Below are positions 45,356-56,826 of a stretch of 64,000 nucleotides of DNA, one piece after another. The translations under genes and the position numbers were made by a program. Location of the stretch: NCBI RefSeq assembly GCF_963855985.1, contig NC_087104.1, positions 15,066,001-15,130,000 on the forward strand, in the 5' to 3' direction. Source of the DNA: Ostrinia nubilalis. Its lineage: Eukaryota; Arthropoda; Insecta; Lepidoptera; Crambidae. The notes below the pieces were generated by a model, which searched no databases, had not been told where the DNA came from, and was given only the letters and a program-made list of their open reading frames with translations. Position 1 is the first letter of the stretch; every line of letters starts with the position of its first letter.

Positions 45356-45681
45356 TAATTTTTTATTATGTATAAAGCACATTTAGAGTTAATTTAAGAT
45401 TATTGTTTGTTGAAATGTAATTAAAATCATACACAAACATAAATAACAGATTTTAATATTAATTACTGAAACAAGTAGAGTCACATGATATAGGTAGTAT
45501 GTATCAAACATTTATTAGTTATACTTCGCAACATTGTAATGTCGCAACCTATAATCAGGCCAATGTTGAGTTAGCAAAAATATAGACTCGTGAATTATGT
45601 CTAGTTTTAGGACATAATAAATCATTCTTTACTCAATTATCATAACGCAAACACAGAACCTGTAAATTAACTCTGATCATA
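45356..45681 (+). other. Non-coding spacer between pol and ORF3, element C
   Basis: AT-rich, with no frame. A possible splice acceptor (AAACACAG) lies near 45657, which could serve a subgenomic mRNA; support is weak. Confidence 0.35.
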
Positions 45682-45960
45682 ATGGGTAAAACGTACAGCA
45701 CTGAGAAAAAAAGCGAAGAAGTTATTATTGCTCAAAATGGCGCGAATGATGCTACACATTCGCATTTCGAGCAGCAAATGGAGAGATATGGAACCTCGAT
45801 ATCTATCGTGGTCATAGTAATTATAATGGCCATCATCTATGGAATATACAAGAAGTGTATGCAGCGTGTAAGGAAAGTAGTCAGACAGGAAGTAACTGCA
45901 GGACACGGTGGCAATTGTCCGCAGCACCAGCAGCAGGCGCTGCCTCGTCAGATGGTGTAG
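45682..45960 (+). CDS. ORF3: small single-pass membrane protein in the env position
   Basis: A 92-residue frame with good start context (A at -3, G at +4). It begins MGKTYST, resembling an N-myristoylation signal although Lys3 is not favoured. A polar stretch precedes a hydrophobic segment at about residues 38-56 (SISIVVIVIIMAIIYGIY), then KKC and a basic region, and a His/Gln-rich tail. Without a cleavable signal peptide it would probably anchor by the single helix. No Env domains (SU/TM, furin site, fusion peptide) are present. Similar small MG-initiated, single-helix ORFs accompany insect retroelements as I recall, but this is unverified. Function unknown; particle membrane targeting is a guess. 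Confidence 0.65.
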   Translation: MGKTYSTEKKSEEVIIAQNGANDATHSHFEQQMERYGTSISIVVIVIIMAIIYGIYKKCMQRVRKVVRQEVTAGHGGNCPQHQQQALPRQMV

Positions 45961-46614
45961 TGGTATAGTGATAAAAATCGCGGTTATAAAGTTATCAGTG
46001 ATGCGTAGTGCCAGTGATTGTGAAATTAGCCTTTAAGCAAATACCCTATGTATAATAAAGGTATATCATATAAAATTGTAAGTTAACAGTTAAAAATGGT
46101 AATAAATAAACATGTATTTGAATAAATCAGATAGTAAAATCAAACAGAATTAATTTTATATAAATTTATTATTTTCTATACATAAATAAATATGTAACGT
46201 AACAAACAAATTTGGTAATCTAATTCTGTATGTATTCAATTACAAAAAATCATTAGGTAAATATTTACATACAACTGTGTTATGAATATTTTTAGATTCT
46301 AAGGAACAAGGTTATGTAATTAAAAATTATGTAATTAACAATCAACTTAACATTCGCTATTATAATTTTCAACAAAAAGTTTATAAATGTTTTGCCTATA
46401 TCAGAACTATGTTACAAAAATATTCAACCTTGCTTGTACAATGTAATAGTAAAGTGTAACAGAAATGCGTCATCAGTCTCAAGTTACAGCTCCAGCTGAA
46501 CTGATAAGCACTTCCAAGTAATGTTGACTTAGTCAGTAAACTATAAATGTATCGTATGCTCTATGTATTGAAATCATTGTAAATGTTTAAACTTAAAAAA
46601 AATGTAATTTTTTT
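45961..46614 (+). other. 3' non-coding region of element C
   Basis: AT-rich, with no frame. It leads into the polypurine tract. Confidence 0.5.
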
Positions 46615-46629
46615 AAAAAAAAAGGGGGG
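46615..46629 (+). other. Polypurine tract of element C
   Basis: Nine A followed by six G, then five bases (TATAC) before the LTR. The small gap is unusual, as the tract normally abuts the LTR. Confidence 0.75.
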
Positions 46630-46634
46630 TATAC

Positions 46635-46746
46635 TGTAGGGGTTCACACTCATGAATAAACAGTCGCATTTAGATCGCACTCGAAAACGGTCGTTTCATT
46701 CCGCCTCCTCACACTGGCTAGACACACACACACGCCCGCTCCAATA
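46635..46746 (+). repeat. 3' LTR of element C (112 bp)
   Basis: Identical to 41201-41312; AATAAA at 46655-46660. AATA follows. Confidence 0.9.
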
Positions 46747-46750
46747 AATA

Positions 46751-47319
46751 TATTACGAGTCAAATGAACCAGTTCCCTTAAGAAGTATTGAATCACTGTT
46801 GTTTGTTACAATAAACTTAATAATTAATTAATTTGCTGCGAGAACAACTCTCCAACCAAGAACACATTATCATTATTTGTTTGACGATCTTTAATGAGTA
46901 TTCAATTAATTAAGAGCGAAGAAGCAATTTATATAAATCACAGCAAAAGACGTCTGGAGGACGAAACATTTATTGAATACGTTTTAAACGTTAAATCGAT
47001 TATCTCATTAAAAAGATAAATTGTGTTCACACAGTAAAAACTCAAAGTTTCATTGATAGATATTATGCCAAAGTTGTACTGAATTAATTGAATATTAAGT
47101 CGCTTATTAAGTCTTGAAGTAAGCGCCAACTTTTGATCAGGTTTTGCTTCCTTACAATAACTTGCAAATCTGCTAAGTGAATTTGTGTGATATTCCCACT
47201 TTTGTTAGGATATTACAAATGATGATCAGTGTTTGTAATTGTCTGAATAGAGGATATTAATTGAGAAATAACAGAAATTATAGATTAAAGGACAAAAATA
47301 CTTATACAATTATTATTGA
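46751..47319. other. Intergenic; nothing recognised
   Basis: AT-rich, with no supported feature. Confidence 0.4.
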
Positions 47320-47556
47320 CTAGCTTTCCGCCCGCGGCTTCGCCCGCGTGGAATTTTGTCTGTCACAGAAAAACTTTATCGCGCGCGTCCCTGTTTCAAA
47401 AACCGGGATAAAAACTATCCTATGTTCTTTCCCGGGACTCAAACTATCTCTATGCCAAATTTCATCAAAATCGGTTGCGAGGTTTAAGCGGGAAAGCGTA
47501 ACAGACAGACAGACAGACAGACAGAGTTACTTTCGCATTTATAATATTAGTTGGGA
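47320..47556 (-). mobile_element. Helitron-like element with intact ends
   Basis: On the minus strand it begins TCCCAACTAATATT and ends GGCGGAAAGCTAG. The base before TC is A and the base after CTAG is T, the A^TC...CTAG^T signature of Helitron insertion. It holds a (CTGT)n run and the same conserved blocks as the 32971 copy. It is non-coding. Confidence 0.8.
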
Positions 47557-49854
47557 TATTAGTTGGGATAAACCCAATGAAATATTTCGATTATGTTTGT
47601 ATTAAATTCAATTACTATGTGCTATACACGCGGGTGCGAATTACTGGCTCGTGAACATTTCCACCACAATAGGCTAACTACCGTTAATGCTGTTTTAATC
47701 ATTGACATAAATTAATACCTATGGCTGGATATAATAACTTTACATTTGAAATATTTCAGGCATTTTAGTAGGTATTATTCGAAATATTTATTTGCAAATA
47801 TAATGACGGCTGAAGGGCTCAGTATTCGTGGTTTGGTATTATTCAACAAAATCAATAAATTATAATTTGAATTTTTGCTTTTATTCCGTTATGTATAGGT
47901 ATCATAAATATGACTTAAAGTTTATGCATTATTGCATTAATTTGTGTAAAAAAATATTAAGTAAGTACATTTTTACGTTTACTTGAACTTCATTCCTAAT
48001 CTAATATCTTGAAAACACCATTATCCACTTCCGTAGCTTATCTCGTAGCACATTCGTAGCGGGCGCTACGGCGTAGCAGCGCTACGAGCTCGTAGCAGTA
48101 TGAATGTAAATAGCATTAATGTACGTCCGCAGCAACGTCTCGAGTGGCCCTGGGTGCCAGCGCAAATAGATCCGTAGTGGTTAGAGGGTATCTAAATAAC
48201 AGGTTATAGGAGAATTATGTGAATTACGCCATTTTAATAATAATTTAAACGCTTCGTCCGATACTACTTATTTAACTCTTTGATGTATGAAAGTTCATTC
48301 AAATAGGTACGTGACTTTTTAGCAAAAAAAAACCGTACTTTTACCTTTTATTTTAATAACTTTTGAGAAAAATTGTGTCCTCTTTCTCCGATAAAATGTC
48401 TATCAATGTCGTAATCCTAATCATTAGCTTTATCTATTATTTATTTTGATCTTGAATCTTATTAGCTCTCTCTAAATCTGATCGTGAATTTCAGCTAAAA
48501 TTTTTATGCGACTTGGAAACTTTACTTCTTAACATTTTGTTTTACATACCAAGGGAGCTGGCTGATGTTGCTGTCTTGTATCTAAAGGTTCCGTACGTAC
48601 AAATTACGCTGTACCATCCTCAGGGGACCGGGATGTGTTAGAGAATATTTAATTCCACTTGTTTACTGCAGTCGGGCGGGCACTACGGACGCAGCAATAA
48701 TGCGCTGTACAAAGCTTTCCAGCTCACTACAGGTTGAAGTTTTTACTCGCGAGCAATGTAATTAATGTCGAGGAAACTAGTAGTTTCGTTTTACTTTGCT
48801 ATTAGACGTAACCTACAACGCACTGTTTGATACTCTAACCGAAATATGAGTGGACTAAAGGTTAATCTACTGAAGTATGTAGTAATTGGATGTGATCAAA
48901 AATAAACTAAAATAGCGGGGATTGTACAGGATTTAGTGGCAGAGGAAAGAAAGTGATGAGTAACGGTAAATAAGATATTTTTCCAGCAAAATTGGTTGTG
49001 CCAAATTGAGGTTAAGTGGAGTTCACTGAACTAAACTGAACGGAAGTGGAGCTCATTGATAATAAACGAATGCTAGATTTGTTTTGTACTTCGCGCTTTT
49101 TGATCAAATTATGTACTTAGTTTTTTTTTAATATCTGAGACCTACCATGGTAGTAAATTACAAACAGTCATCATTCAACTCCTAGTGTAATTTTCATCTT
49201 ACTTACATTTAGTAAAGTAAAAATCGTTGCTTTTACACATAAAAACGAAAAATGTTAGCACCTAAATTTATATTACATGGTACCTACTATAATATTCCCG
49301 AATACGTATTTAGCGTGCGTAGTGCGACGGCGCCGCAGCACGGCGCAGCACGCGCGGCGCGTATTAAACACGCGCTAAGTAGGTCGTGTGTATACGCCGC
49401 TTTATGCGAGGCTGAGCGAGATACAGGCAGCAGGCATACAACAGCCAAGCCACATTATACTCGTAGTATGTGCGTCAATTCAAAGTTTATGGCTCCTTTG
49501 AAATTCGATAATGCGACTATTAAAGGTAAATCATTTTTGATTTAAGTCAACCTGTTATCATTTAATTTAATTTTGTATTCGCTAACAACTCTGAATCTCA
49601 ATTAACACTCTTGACAGTTTAACCTTCGGACTTTAAAAAGATTAGAATATGCTCTATTAATAACGTAAAGTACAACGTAAAAAGTTATAGAAATCTTAAC
49701 AGAATACTGATTTGCTTATCGGTATCCTGTGGCGTGTTTTTCAAATTCAGTCTTTCTTCTCAATATACACTCGTAAGAAAGATTTTTATATGTATCTATT
49801 ACTATTCTATTCTATAATATTTTAAACTATTATGTTGCATTTTTACTATAAAAT
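47553..49854. other. Intergenic; CGTAGC cluster, otherwise nothing recognised
   Basis: The frame at 49252-49545 crosses a CpG-rich patch (49320-49400) but has no domain. The CGTAGC cluster is listed separately. Confidence 0.4.
48031..48098. repeat. Cluster of CGTAGC/GCTACG hexamers
   Basis: Seven copies of CGTAGC or its complement in about 68 bp in both orientations, able to form alternative hairpins. No family assigned. Confidence 0.65.
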
Positions 49855-50508
49855 TATCACTTCACGGGATTTATTGCAACTATATCTATTTTAACGGTAA
49901 ATAAAATATTTACCCTCCCGACGTTTCGGCTCGGTTGCACGAGTCATGGTCGCGGGCAGACTGAAGAGATGCGGCGTCGTCTGCTCCGGCGCGATGAGTT
50001 TTCTTCACCCACCCGCATTTGCACAATATTTTCGTCAGTGGTACAGTCAGTCCGACAAACTACATTAACAGTGTCCGGGTTTCTCTGAGACGGCCTAGAA
50101 CGCGATTTGTACTTCGTTATCACCGGATTCCACGCTGATGATAGGTTAAATCCATCTTCTCGATTGAAATTCTTATGCTTTTTAATTTCAATGGCTTCAC
50201 GTATCAACCTAACATGGTAATGCCTATCAGTTGAGAGGATTTTCGGGTCATGAAGTTCCATCCAGTGATTTACGTCCGAAGTTAACAGATGTTCAGCTAT
50301 CGCAGATTTGCACGTCGGTTCTTTATAGCCGCTATGTGTTCTTTGACTCTTTCAGCTATAGACCGCTTAGTTTGTCCTATATAAGAACTACCACAGCTGC
50401 AATCGATCTTATAGACACCCGGCGTCTGAAACGTCGTAACGTCGGGAGGGTAAATATTTTATTTACCGTTAAAATAGATATTGTTGTAATAAATCCTGTG
50501 AAGTGATA
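49855..50508 (-). pseudogene. Penelope-like retroelement fragment (GIY-YIG endonuclease) with 69-bp inverted ends
   Basis: The minus strand encodes TPGVYKIDCSCGSSYIGQTK (about 50425-50366), the GIY-YIG signature of Penelope-like elements, then SIAERVKEHI. A one-base frameshift near 50310 moves the frame to SAIAEHLLTSDVNHWMELHD and on to 49944. The RT domain is absent. The 69-bp ends (49855-49923 and 50440-50508) are inverse complements with a few differences, consistent with an inverted partial terminal repeat of a Penelope element. Active copies cut DNA with GIY-YIG to prime reverse transcription; this one is dead. Confidence 0.75.
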
Positions 50509-52365
50509 TTTTTATTCTATTCTATGCTATTTTTATCCAGTTTATCTATGTAGGCTGTTCTCTGCGAGCTGTAGAGTGCGAGGGTGTCCCGTTTTTGTTT
50601 GTAGCGCGGAAATGAAGCGGGACAATGAGGCTGTCGGGCGCGACAGCGACGACGTCGCACGTAAAATTAGCGGGACGTGCTTTGTGGGATACTTTCAATT
50701 AATGAAGCGGAATCATTCACATTTCATGTTTGGTACTTGGACCAAGTTATATTTCATGACAACCAAGTCGAGGCAACATTGTAATGGTAATGAGGTATGC
50801 AATTAAACTTCTTCAGGTTTAATTAATAAATAAGTTTATATTACCAAATACAACGTACCTACATTTAACATGTGTTTCCATATAATTTACTTATTTGGAA
50901 ACCCAACAAGGACAGTTTTCAAAAAATATTTGTCAACATGTATGGATGTTGGTTATTCCTTCATACTTAAAACTACTGAATAAATTTTAATGAAACCTAG
51001 CATTCTTGTAACTTTACATCTGAAATCCACATGGGTGGAACTGCAGACGGAAGCTCTACGATAAAATTAAGTAAATGTTTTTTTGGAAGCAGGGATCTGG
51101 CGTAAACTCGCCGCTTATGTTTGTACAAGCCTGAACGCACATCCTTTGTAAGTGAAGCGCAATGAGCTGCAGTAAAGTGATTCCTTGATCGTGTAACGAG
51201 CGGGCGTCAGTCCCCGCGGGCGCTCGATCATTGTCAGAACTGCAAATTGCTGCTTTTATTATTCAAATGCAATTTTACAACATTACCACTCACTAGGAAG
51301 CCTCTGTGGATTGTAACTAGAAAATGAATTATTTTAATCGAGAGATTCTATTTCCAAGAGGGATCCAATTGGTAAAAACTTTCAGAACAGTGGTACTTAT
51401 TTGGTTAGAATTTTAGTCCCGATAGTCTATTCCGAAAAAAGTGTCTTCTATTTAACGTGCTTAAAATGTTATTCACCTCTGCGTTGACAAAAAGTCTAAA
51501 ACAAAGCGGCGCGTTATTTCTTAACAGAAACTAAAGCTAAAACAAAAAGATTTTTAAAAAATGAATCCCTAGAGAATATAAATTAGAGAGAATATGCTGA
51601 CGGGCCGCTGCACTCTGGCGCTGTGCTCTATTACTGCGAAGCTATGAATTACTTTCTTAAATTTTAACAACTGCACACAATTCTCATCTCAGCTGAATGC
51701 TACTTGAGCCGTTGGCTGCAGTAACTGATTGTCTTCACCCCGGAGCGTCGTGCCGACGGCGTTATTTCCCAGGGGGCGCTGCCTTCGATCATCCAGGGCT
51801 TCTGCACTGTGGTCATATCAGTGCTATCTTCCTACTTGAGGTTCCTCTGAAAATACTAAATTATCAATGAAATACAGCGTATTTATTTTCATTGAACTTT
51901 ACGCATTATATTTTATTTGTGATAATTTTTCTTAATGGCTAAATATTTAAGATTTAATTAAGTAACGTGAAAATAATTACATTTATCAAAATCAAACTAT
52001 TTTTGAAATCAATATAATATTTAAATTATGTCGCATGAACCCGATGCCCGGTCTACGACCTTCCAACCACAAATCAATAGGCACTTATCGTTAAGGCTTT
52101 TATTTCTGCTCTCGAATGAGACCGACATCAAAACCAACTTGATCCAATATTACAATATCTTTATTGTTCACAATTTTATTTCTGTAATATAATTATTTTG
52201 GATATTGTTCGTTTCGGTATCGCGGCCGTTCAAATGATATTAAGCTGTTCCTTTTGTTTCAGGGTGGAAGAATTTGCGGGCGCTACTACGAGCACAGTGG
52301 CGGGCCGAGCAGAATGCCTCGCACCTGGGAATGCTGACTTACAAATAGTAATATCGGTCAAGTTA
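50509..52365. other. Intergenic; nothing recognised
   Basis: Frame 50576-50806 crosses a CpG-rich patch but has no domain. Other sequence is AT-rich. Confidence 0.4.
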
Positions 52366-52563
52366 TCTATATAAATAAAAATGAATTGATGTTCGTTAGT
52401 CTGATTAAAACTCGAGAACGGCTGGGCCGATTGAGCTGATTTTGGTTTTAAAATATTTGTCGTAGTCCAGGGTAGGTCTAAACGGTGAGCAAATATGCGC
52501 GCGATATTGTTTTTCTGTGACAGACAAAATTCCACGCGGGCGAAGCCGCGGGCGGAAAGCTAG
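52366..52563 (+). mobile_element. Helitron-like element with exact termini
   Basis: Begins TCTATATAAATAAAAATG and ends GGCGGAAAGCTAG, between A (52365) and T (52564). It shares its last 60 bp, including GACAGACAAAATTCCACGCG, with the 32971 and 47320 copies but has an unrelated 5' half (CTCGAGAACGGCTGGGCCGA), so it is a distinct subfamily with the same 3' end. Confidence 0.8.
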
Positions 52564-53708
52564 TTGGTAATAAATGTATTTTATACTTTCAGCTACTTTT
52601 TATTGTGAACTTGTATAAAACATTCGCTAAAATCCTCTTGATTCGTGTTTTGTCATTTCAATATGTATTAAAAAACAAAAAGCTGTCATTAAATATTCAG
52701 TCACATGCCGGGAAGGCGCGGGTAAAAAAAATACAAAGGGGATTTTTAAGACCACAGAGCTACGTTACAGAACTTTCATAAAGAAAAAGTTATTTATTTC
52801 TGAGATCTTAGAAAAATGTAGTTGGCACGTAATTGAATATGCAGTGAGGTCACTGTAGCTTCCCGAACTGTGAGTTCACAAAGCGGCTCGTTCTAAATCC
52901 AGTTTTATTGTAAGTAATCGCCATTGTTCCTAGGCGACGCCGGCGCTTAGTGAAGAAATATGAATATAATTTAATGATCCTCTTCCAGCTGTTTATGCCT
53001 TCGGGAACCGAATAAACCCGTGATTAATCGAGAGCTGGATTCGATGTAATGAATCTCGGCTTAAAGTCTCTCAGGTATGAAAATACCGGAAATTAACAGA
53101 CAGAGGACCATGTTTCGGAAATGCAAAAACATCGATTTCGATTGCAGTAGTTTACTATTTGATCTTTCACCGCCCATATTAATTTATAATGTTGCAATTA
53201 AAAGAACGAAATGGTGCTACTGTTACTGGATTATGTGTTTCATACTATTCACACGTGAAAGACATTTATTGTTTTTTATATACAAAAAAAAATATACGAG
53301 ACAGCTTCCTCTTTTCTAAATTAATCGTGTACACACTCCACATTGATCTGTGTTTCATATGAGTATGGAATTCGCATTGTCTCAATATTGTTCAGTTCCA
53401 ATCAACAAGTATGCATCACTGACTCACATTTCCACGTATTAATTAAATTCAATTGTTAGGACCGTCATTTGACGACAGCTCAATGTAAAGTGAGCGCTGA
53501 TATTCGCTCAGTGAACCCGTGTAGTGACGTCACAGGCATTACATTAGCGATCGTAAATAATGCGCGCACGTCGCGCGGAGACGCGGCGCGCTTGCGTGTG
53601 CATTACTAAGGGGCCGATGCATGAGTCAGGAGATAATTTTGAATTGTTTAATATAAATATGTTTTGGACATTTTTCACTACGCCATCTACTTAGTCCCAT
53701 GTATGAGC
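52564..53708. other. Intergenic; nothing recognised
   Basis: A CpG-rich segment (53515-53620) contains TGACGTCA (53525-53532) but no convincing core promoter. Frame 53077-53319 has no domain. Confidence 0.4.
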
Positions 53709-53711
53709 TTA

Positions 53712-53872
53712 GAGTAGGCGCACACCGTTGATTTTTCATCGGCCGATAGTTTAGTCGGGCAGTTGATCAGTATGGGCATGTATGGGTTTGATTCGATTTG
53801 GCCGATTCTTCATACAAATTAAAATCGGGCACAACTATCGGCCAACTAAAAATCAACGGTGTGTGCCTACTC
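53712..53872. mobile_element. 161-bp MITE, PIF/Harbinger-like
   Basis: GAGTAGGCGCACACCGTTGA at the left is mirrored by TCAACGGTGTGTGCCTACTC at the right with one mismatch. A second inner arm pair (CGGCCGATAGTT/AACTATCGGCC) extends it. TTA flanks both ends (53709-53711, 53873-53875). Confidence 0.8.
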
Positions 53873-53875
53873 TTA

Positions 53876-56113
53876 ATCTTATCATCTTCTTAATTTTTCG
53901 CCCCCGACGCAAAAAATAGAAATGTTACAAGTTTGATCAGTGGAGTCGTATCTTACAGACAAACAGATATAGTAGAATAAGAACGATAAATTCAGGTGAG
54001 ATACAGGCCAAGAGCTTCCTAGTTGTGAATAAAAAAATATATATTAATTGCCTCCTGAAAACGTGAATTGCATCAATAAATTAAAAATCAAATTCCTAAC
54101 AACTACTTTTTGCAAATAAACAATGAAATTGAACAGTTATTTACTTCAAAATATTGTATTTCACGGACTGGGTAGGTATTCGACATATTTTCGAGTAGTT
54201 GGTGTTTCGGGCCGGGTTTCAGCCGCGCATACAAATCATACATCAGTGGAATCGCTCTCCCGCCGCCAGCCCCCGATAATGCCGCGAGCAACGCTCAACG
54301 CGCTTTACACACGATATTGCCACTATTGCGGCACTCAGCACCACTCGATTTACACAATTCCACGTGAGCTTTGTGTTTACCTGTGGTCGAGAATTCATGT
54401 TAAATTAGATGATTTTGCAGTAAAATGAGATTATTATTATATTCCATTATTTTAAAAAGGTATACTAGGATATCTACATTAGTCTGGATTACGTAAGTAT
54501 CAGCAATGAAGGAAAGTGCATTTTCAGAAAACTAAAAGGTTTTAAGCAAATAGAATAGTTGCGGCTTTTTTAGAATTTTAGTACCTTTGTTACAATTCCA
54601 CTATTGCCGAGTGGTTTGTGAATAAGAGCCTATTTTGAATAGTGCACACAAATCATCCTCCTTTAGTGCCGTGTATTCCGAAGATTAAAGTTTAAGTGAA
54701 ATGTGCGCGTGTGCTTAGTTGTTATTATCGCGGTTACATGGTTTAACAATGCTTATAGTAATTACTTCCAGCTTAAACATCAATGTTATGTATTATTGTG
54801 GTAGGTGTTGTAATGTACGAGTACTTAATTCTAATTTCTGTCCCGTCATTTTTCCTATAGGTATGTAATTTTCATAATTTCGCATCACAATATATTATGT
54901 CTTATAAAGTGTGCATACTAATGAACCTAATATAAATAACCGAGTCTGAACCACCTTTATACTCAAGAGTACCATAGACTCGTTTCTGTAAATAAATTTA
55001 AATTTATGAAGCTTCCGATGTAATTAGTTGAAATTCAATCCAAGGCCCAATAACGCTGTCGGAAACAATTTTGTCGTTAGCTTCTCTAATCGATCCATTC
55101 CACCTTTTCCTATGGGAGATTTTGTGAGCTTAAGGACTCGACAACTCTGCCTCGTTCCTATTAAAAGTTGCTACTTGTTCCAATTACTCGTTTGCCTCCC
55201 TAACCCATATAGAAAGTCAATTATTATGAAAAGAATGAACATGAAATCAATAACCAAAAAGATTTCGGTTTTTCATAAGCTTTTTCATTGCACGGTTTAA
55301 ATGAAAAATCTTTCTAGCATCAAAGTTAGTAATTGCAAAAACCAATAAAAAATGTCAATGGTTGAAATTCCCAACATGTGCAGCGTCCGATAGTGCATTC
55401 CTGCTTAAATTGATGGCCTAAATAAAACCCCAGTGGCTCTTCGAACGCTCAGTTATTTTGCCGCGCGGGCAAATAAACTGCACAGCCGGACTTAGTTTTA
55501 TTATTGTTAGATCAAAATGGATTGTAAAGGCGGTTCGGAACAGGAAAGTAATGCCGAGAGTAGTTTTTTATTATATTAAGTTGGATACAATGCGCAGCAT
55601 GACTAACTTTTCCCAAACGGTTTGCAGTAAGTTTGGGCAGCATCACAATGCATATATTGTGTTGTAAATAGTATATCCTTTGTGCTATGATTTAGTGTCG
55701 GAAGCGGACCCCGCCAGCCGCGCGCGTGCCAACTTTGTAATGTAAGCACATCTACAGGTTTTATTGAGTGTTGCAGATACCGCATAGAGCTGCAATGGGA
55801 TGCAAAATGCCATAAGCTCGGTTAGCGTGCTCATGTCATAATGTTGGAGTTTAGACGCTGGTATGCTCTGATAAGACAAGAAGTTAGGTATGTAACTATG
55901 TACTAAGATCACCGTAAATGTCAGTCTCAGTTAAAAGATTGTGATTTAATAATAATATTTATTACATCGTAAATCATTTTTCAGAATGTATTTATGGACT
56001 TGGTTATGACAAAAGAAGAAGGAAAAGGAAAAGCAATACAAACGCCAATCATTTTCACGCCCTCTGCCCGCGAGGTAGTCTTTTTATCAACGTGTTATGT
56101 TTTTATTTTATTA
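53876..56113. other. Intergenic; nothing recognised
   Basis: Small frames (54123-54428, 55028-55300, 55458-55667) have no domains or signals I can support. Confidence 0.4.
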
Positions 56114-56345
56114 CTAGCGGCCGCCCGCGACTTCGTACGCGTGGATCCCGTTTTACCCTCTTCATCTATCTTACGCGGTTAAGATTTTTCATACAAATGT
56201 TTTTCCCGCTAACTCCCGTTCCCGTGGGAATTTTGCAATATCCTGTTGTAACTAAGCTTTAAGTTTACTAAGGTAATAGCATGCCAAATTTCAAGCTTCT
56301 AACTTAAGAGCGTTTACGCCGTTTGGCGCAAAAACAGTACTTTTT
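56114..56345 (-). mobile_element. Helitron-like relic
   Basis: The minus-strand 3' end CCGCTAG (CTAG at 56117-56114, then T) and inner blocks such as TTCCCACGGGAACGGGAGTT match the degenerate copy at 60640-60960. The 5' end was not located. Confidence 0.5.
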
Positions 56346-56826
56346 CAACTCGTTACATTCATTAACCAGTAATACTACAAATATGTTATAGGCATAAATA
56401 GTTAGGCAATTTCGTCGTCTAAATAGTTAATTGAGAAAATATTGCGATTAGTTTAGCATTTAAGAATTCTATCAAGATAAGTCCACACAGGTTTTGTAAA
56501 TTTCCACTTTAGCGTCAGTTTACAAGCTGAAATTTTTATAAAAATACTGTGAAAACGATTTAACAAACATTTATATCCTATAGCATAGATCCTTGGGCAA
56601 ATAGTTATCTGAGAAAATTTTTAGATTTAAGCATTTTACAATAAGAAATCACAAATTAAAAGAACGTGAAATACCCAAAAATCAAAGTGATTTTTTCACC
56701 AATATTCTTCCTTTATTCAACACAAAAATAGCTTAATATAATAGAAGAATATCTTATCTAAAATATTTACTTTGAAATTTAAAATAATTCATTGTAATTT
56801 TTTTTCTATGAGTATTTGAAAAGTAC
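56346..56826. other. Upstream region of a core promoter; nothing else recognised
   Basis: AT-rich sequence leading into the promoter at 56827. Confidence 0.4.

Larger units (their letters stand above)
41197..46750 (+). mobile_element. Element C: Ty3/gypsy LTR retrotransposon with extra ORF, CsRn1-like
   Basis: A 5546-bp element (41201-46746) with identical 112-bp LTRs and AATA duplications at 41197-41200 and 46747-46750. Order: LTR, primer site, gag, protease, RT, RNase H, integrase, third ORF, polypurine tract, LTR. The CX2HX9CX3C Gag knuckle and TGGTGACCC primer site tie it to the lineage of element A, but codon use is much more AT-rich and the LTRs are five times shorter. One +1 frame break splits protease from RT. 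The LTR 3' end is CAATA rather than the usual CA; the boundary is set by the duplication and could shift by a few bases. Confidence 0.93.

Noticed and set aside
45682..45960. ORF3 as a retroviral Env
   Set aside because: It is only 92 residues, with no signal peptide, cleavage site, fusion peptide or heptad repeat.
45945..45980. tRNA-like A box (TGGTGTAGTGG) at the end of ORF3 of element C
   Set aside because: No B box or cloverleaf follows; the match overlaps the ORF stop by chance.
50133..50140. CTGATGA as a hammerhead core within the Penelope fragment
   Set aside because: It lies inside the endonuclease-side coding sequence without flanking stems or a correctly placed GAAA.
53508..53537. 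TCAGTG as an initiator with a CRE nearby
   Set aside because: The last base breaks the TCAKTY consensus, and there is no TATA or DPE at the right distance.
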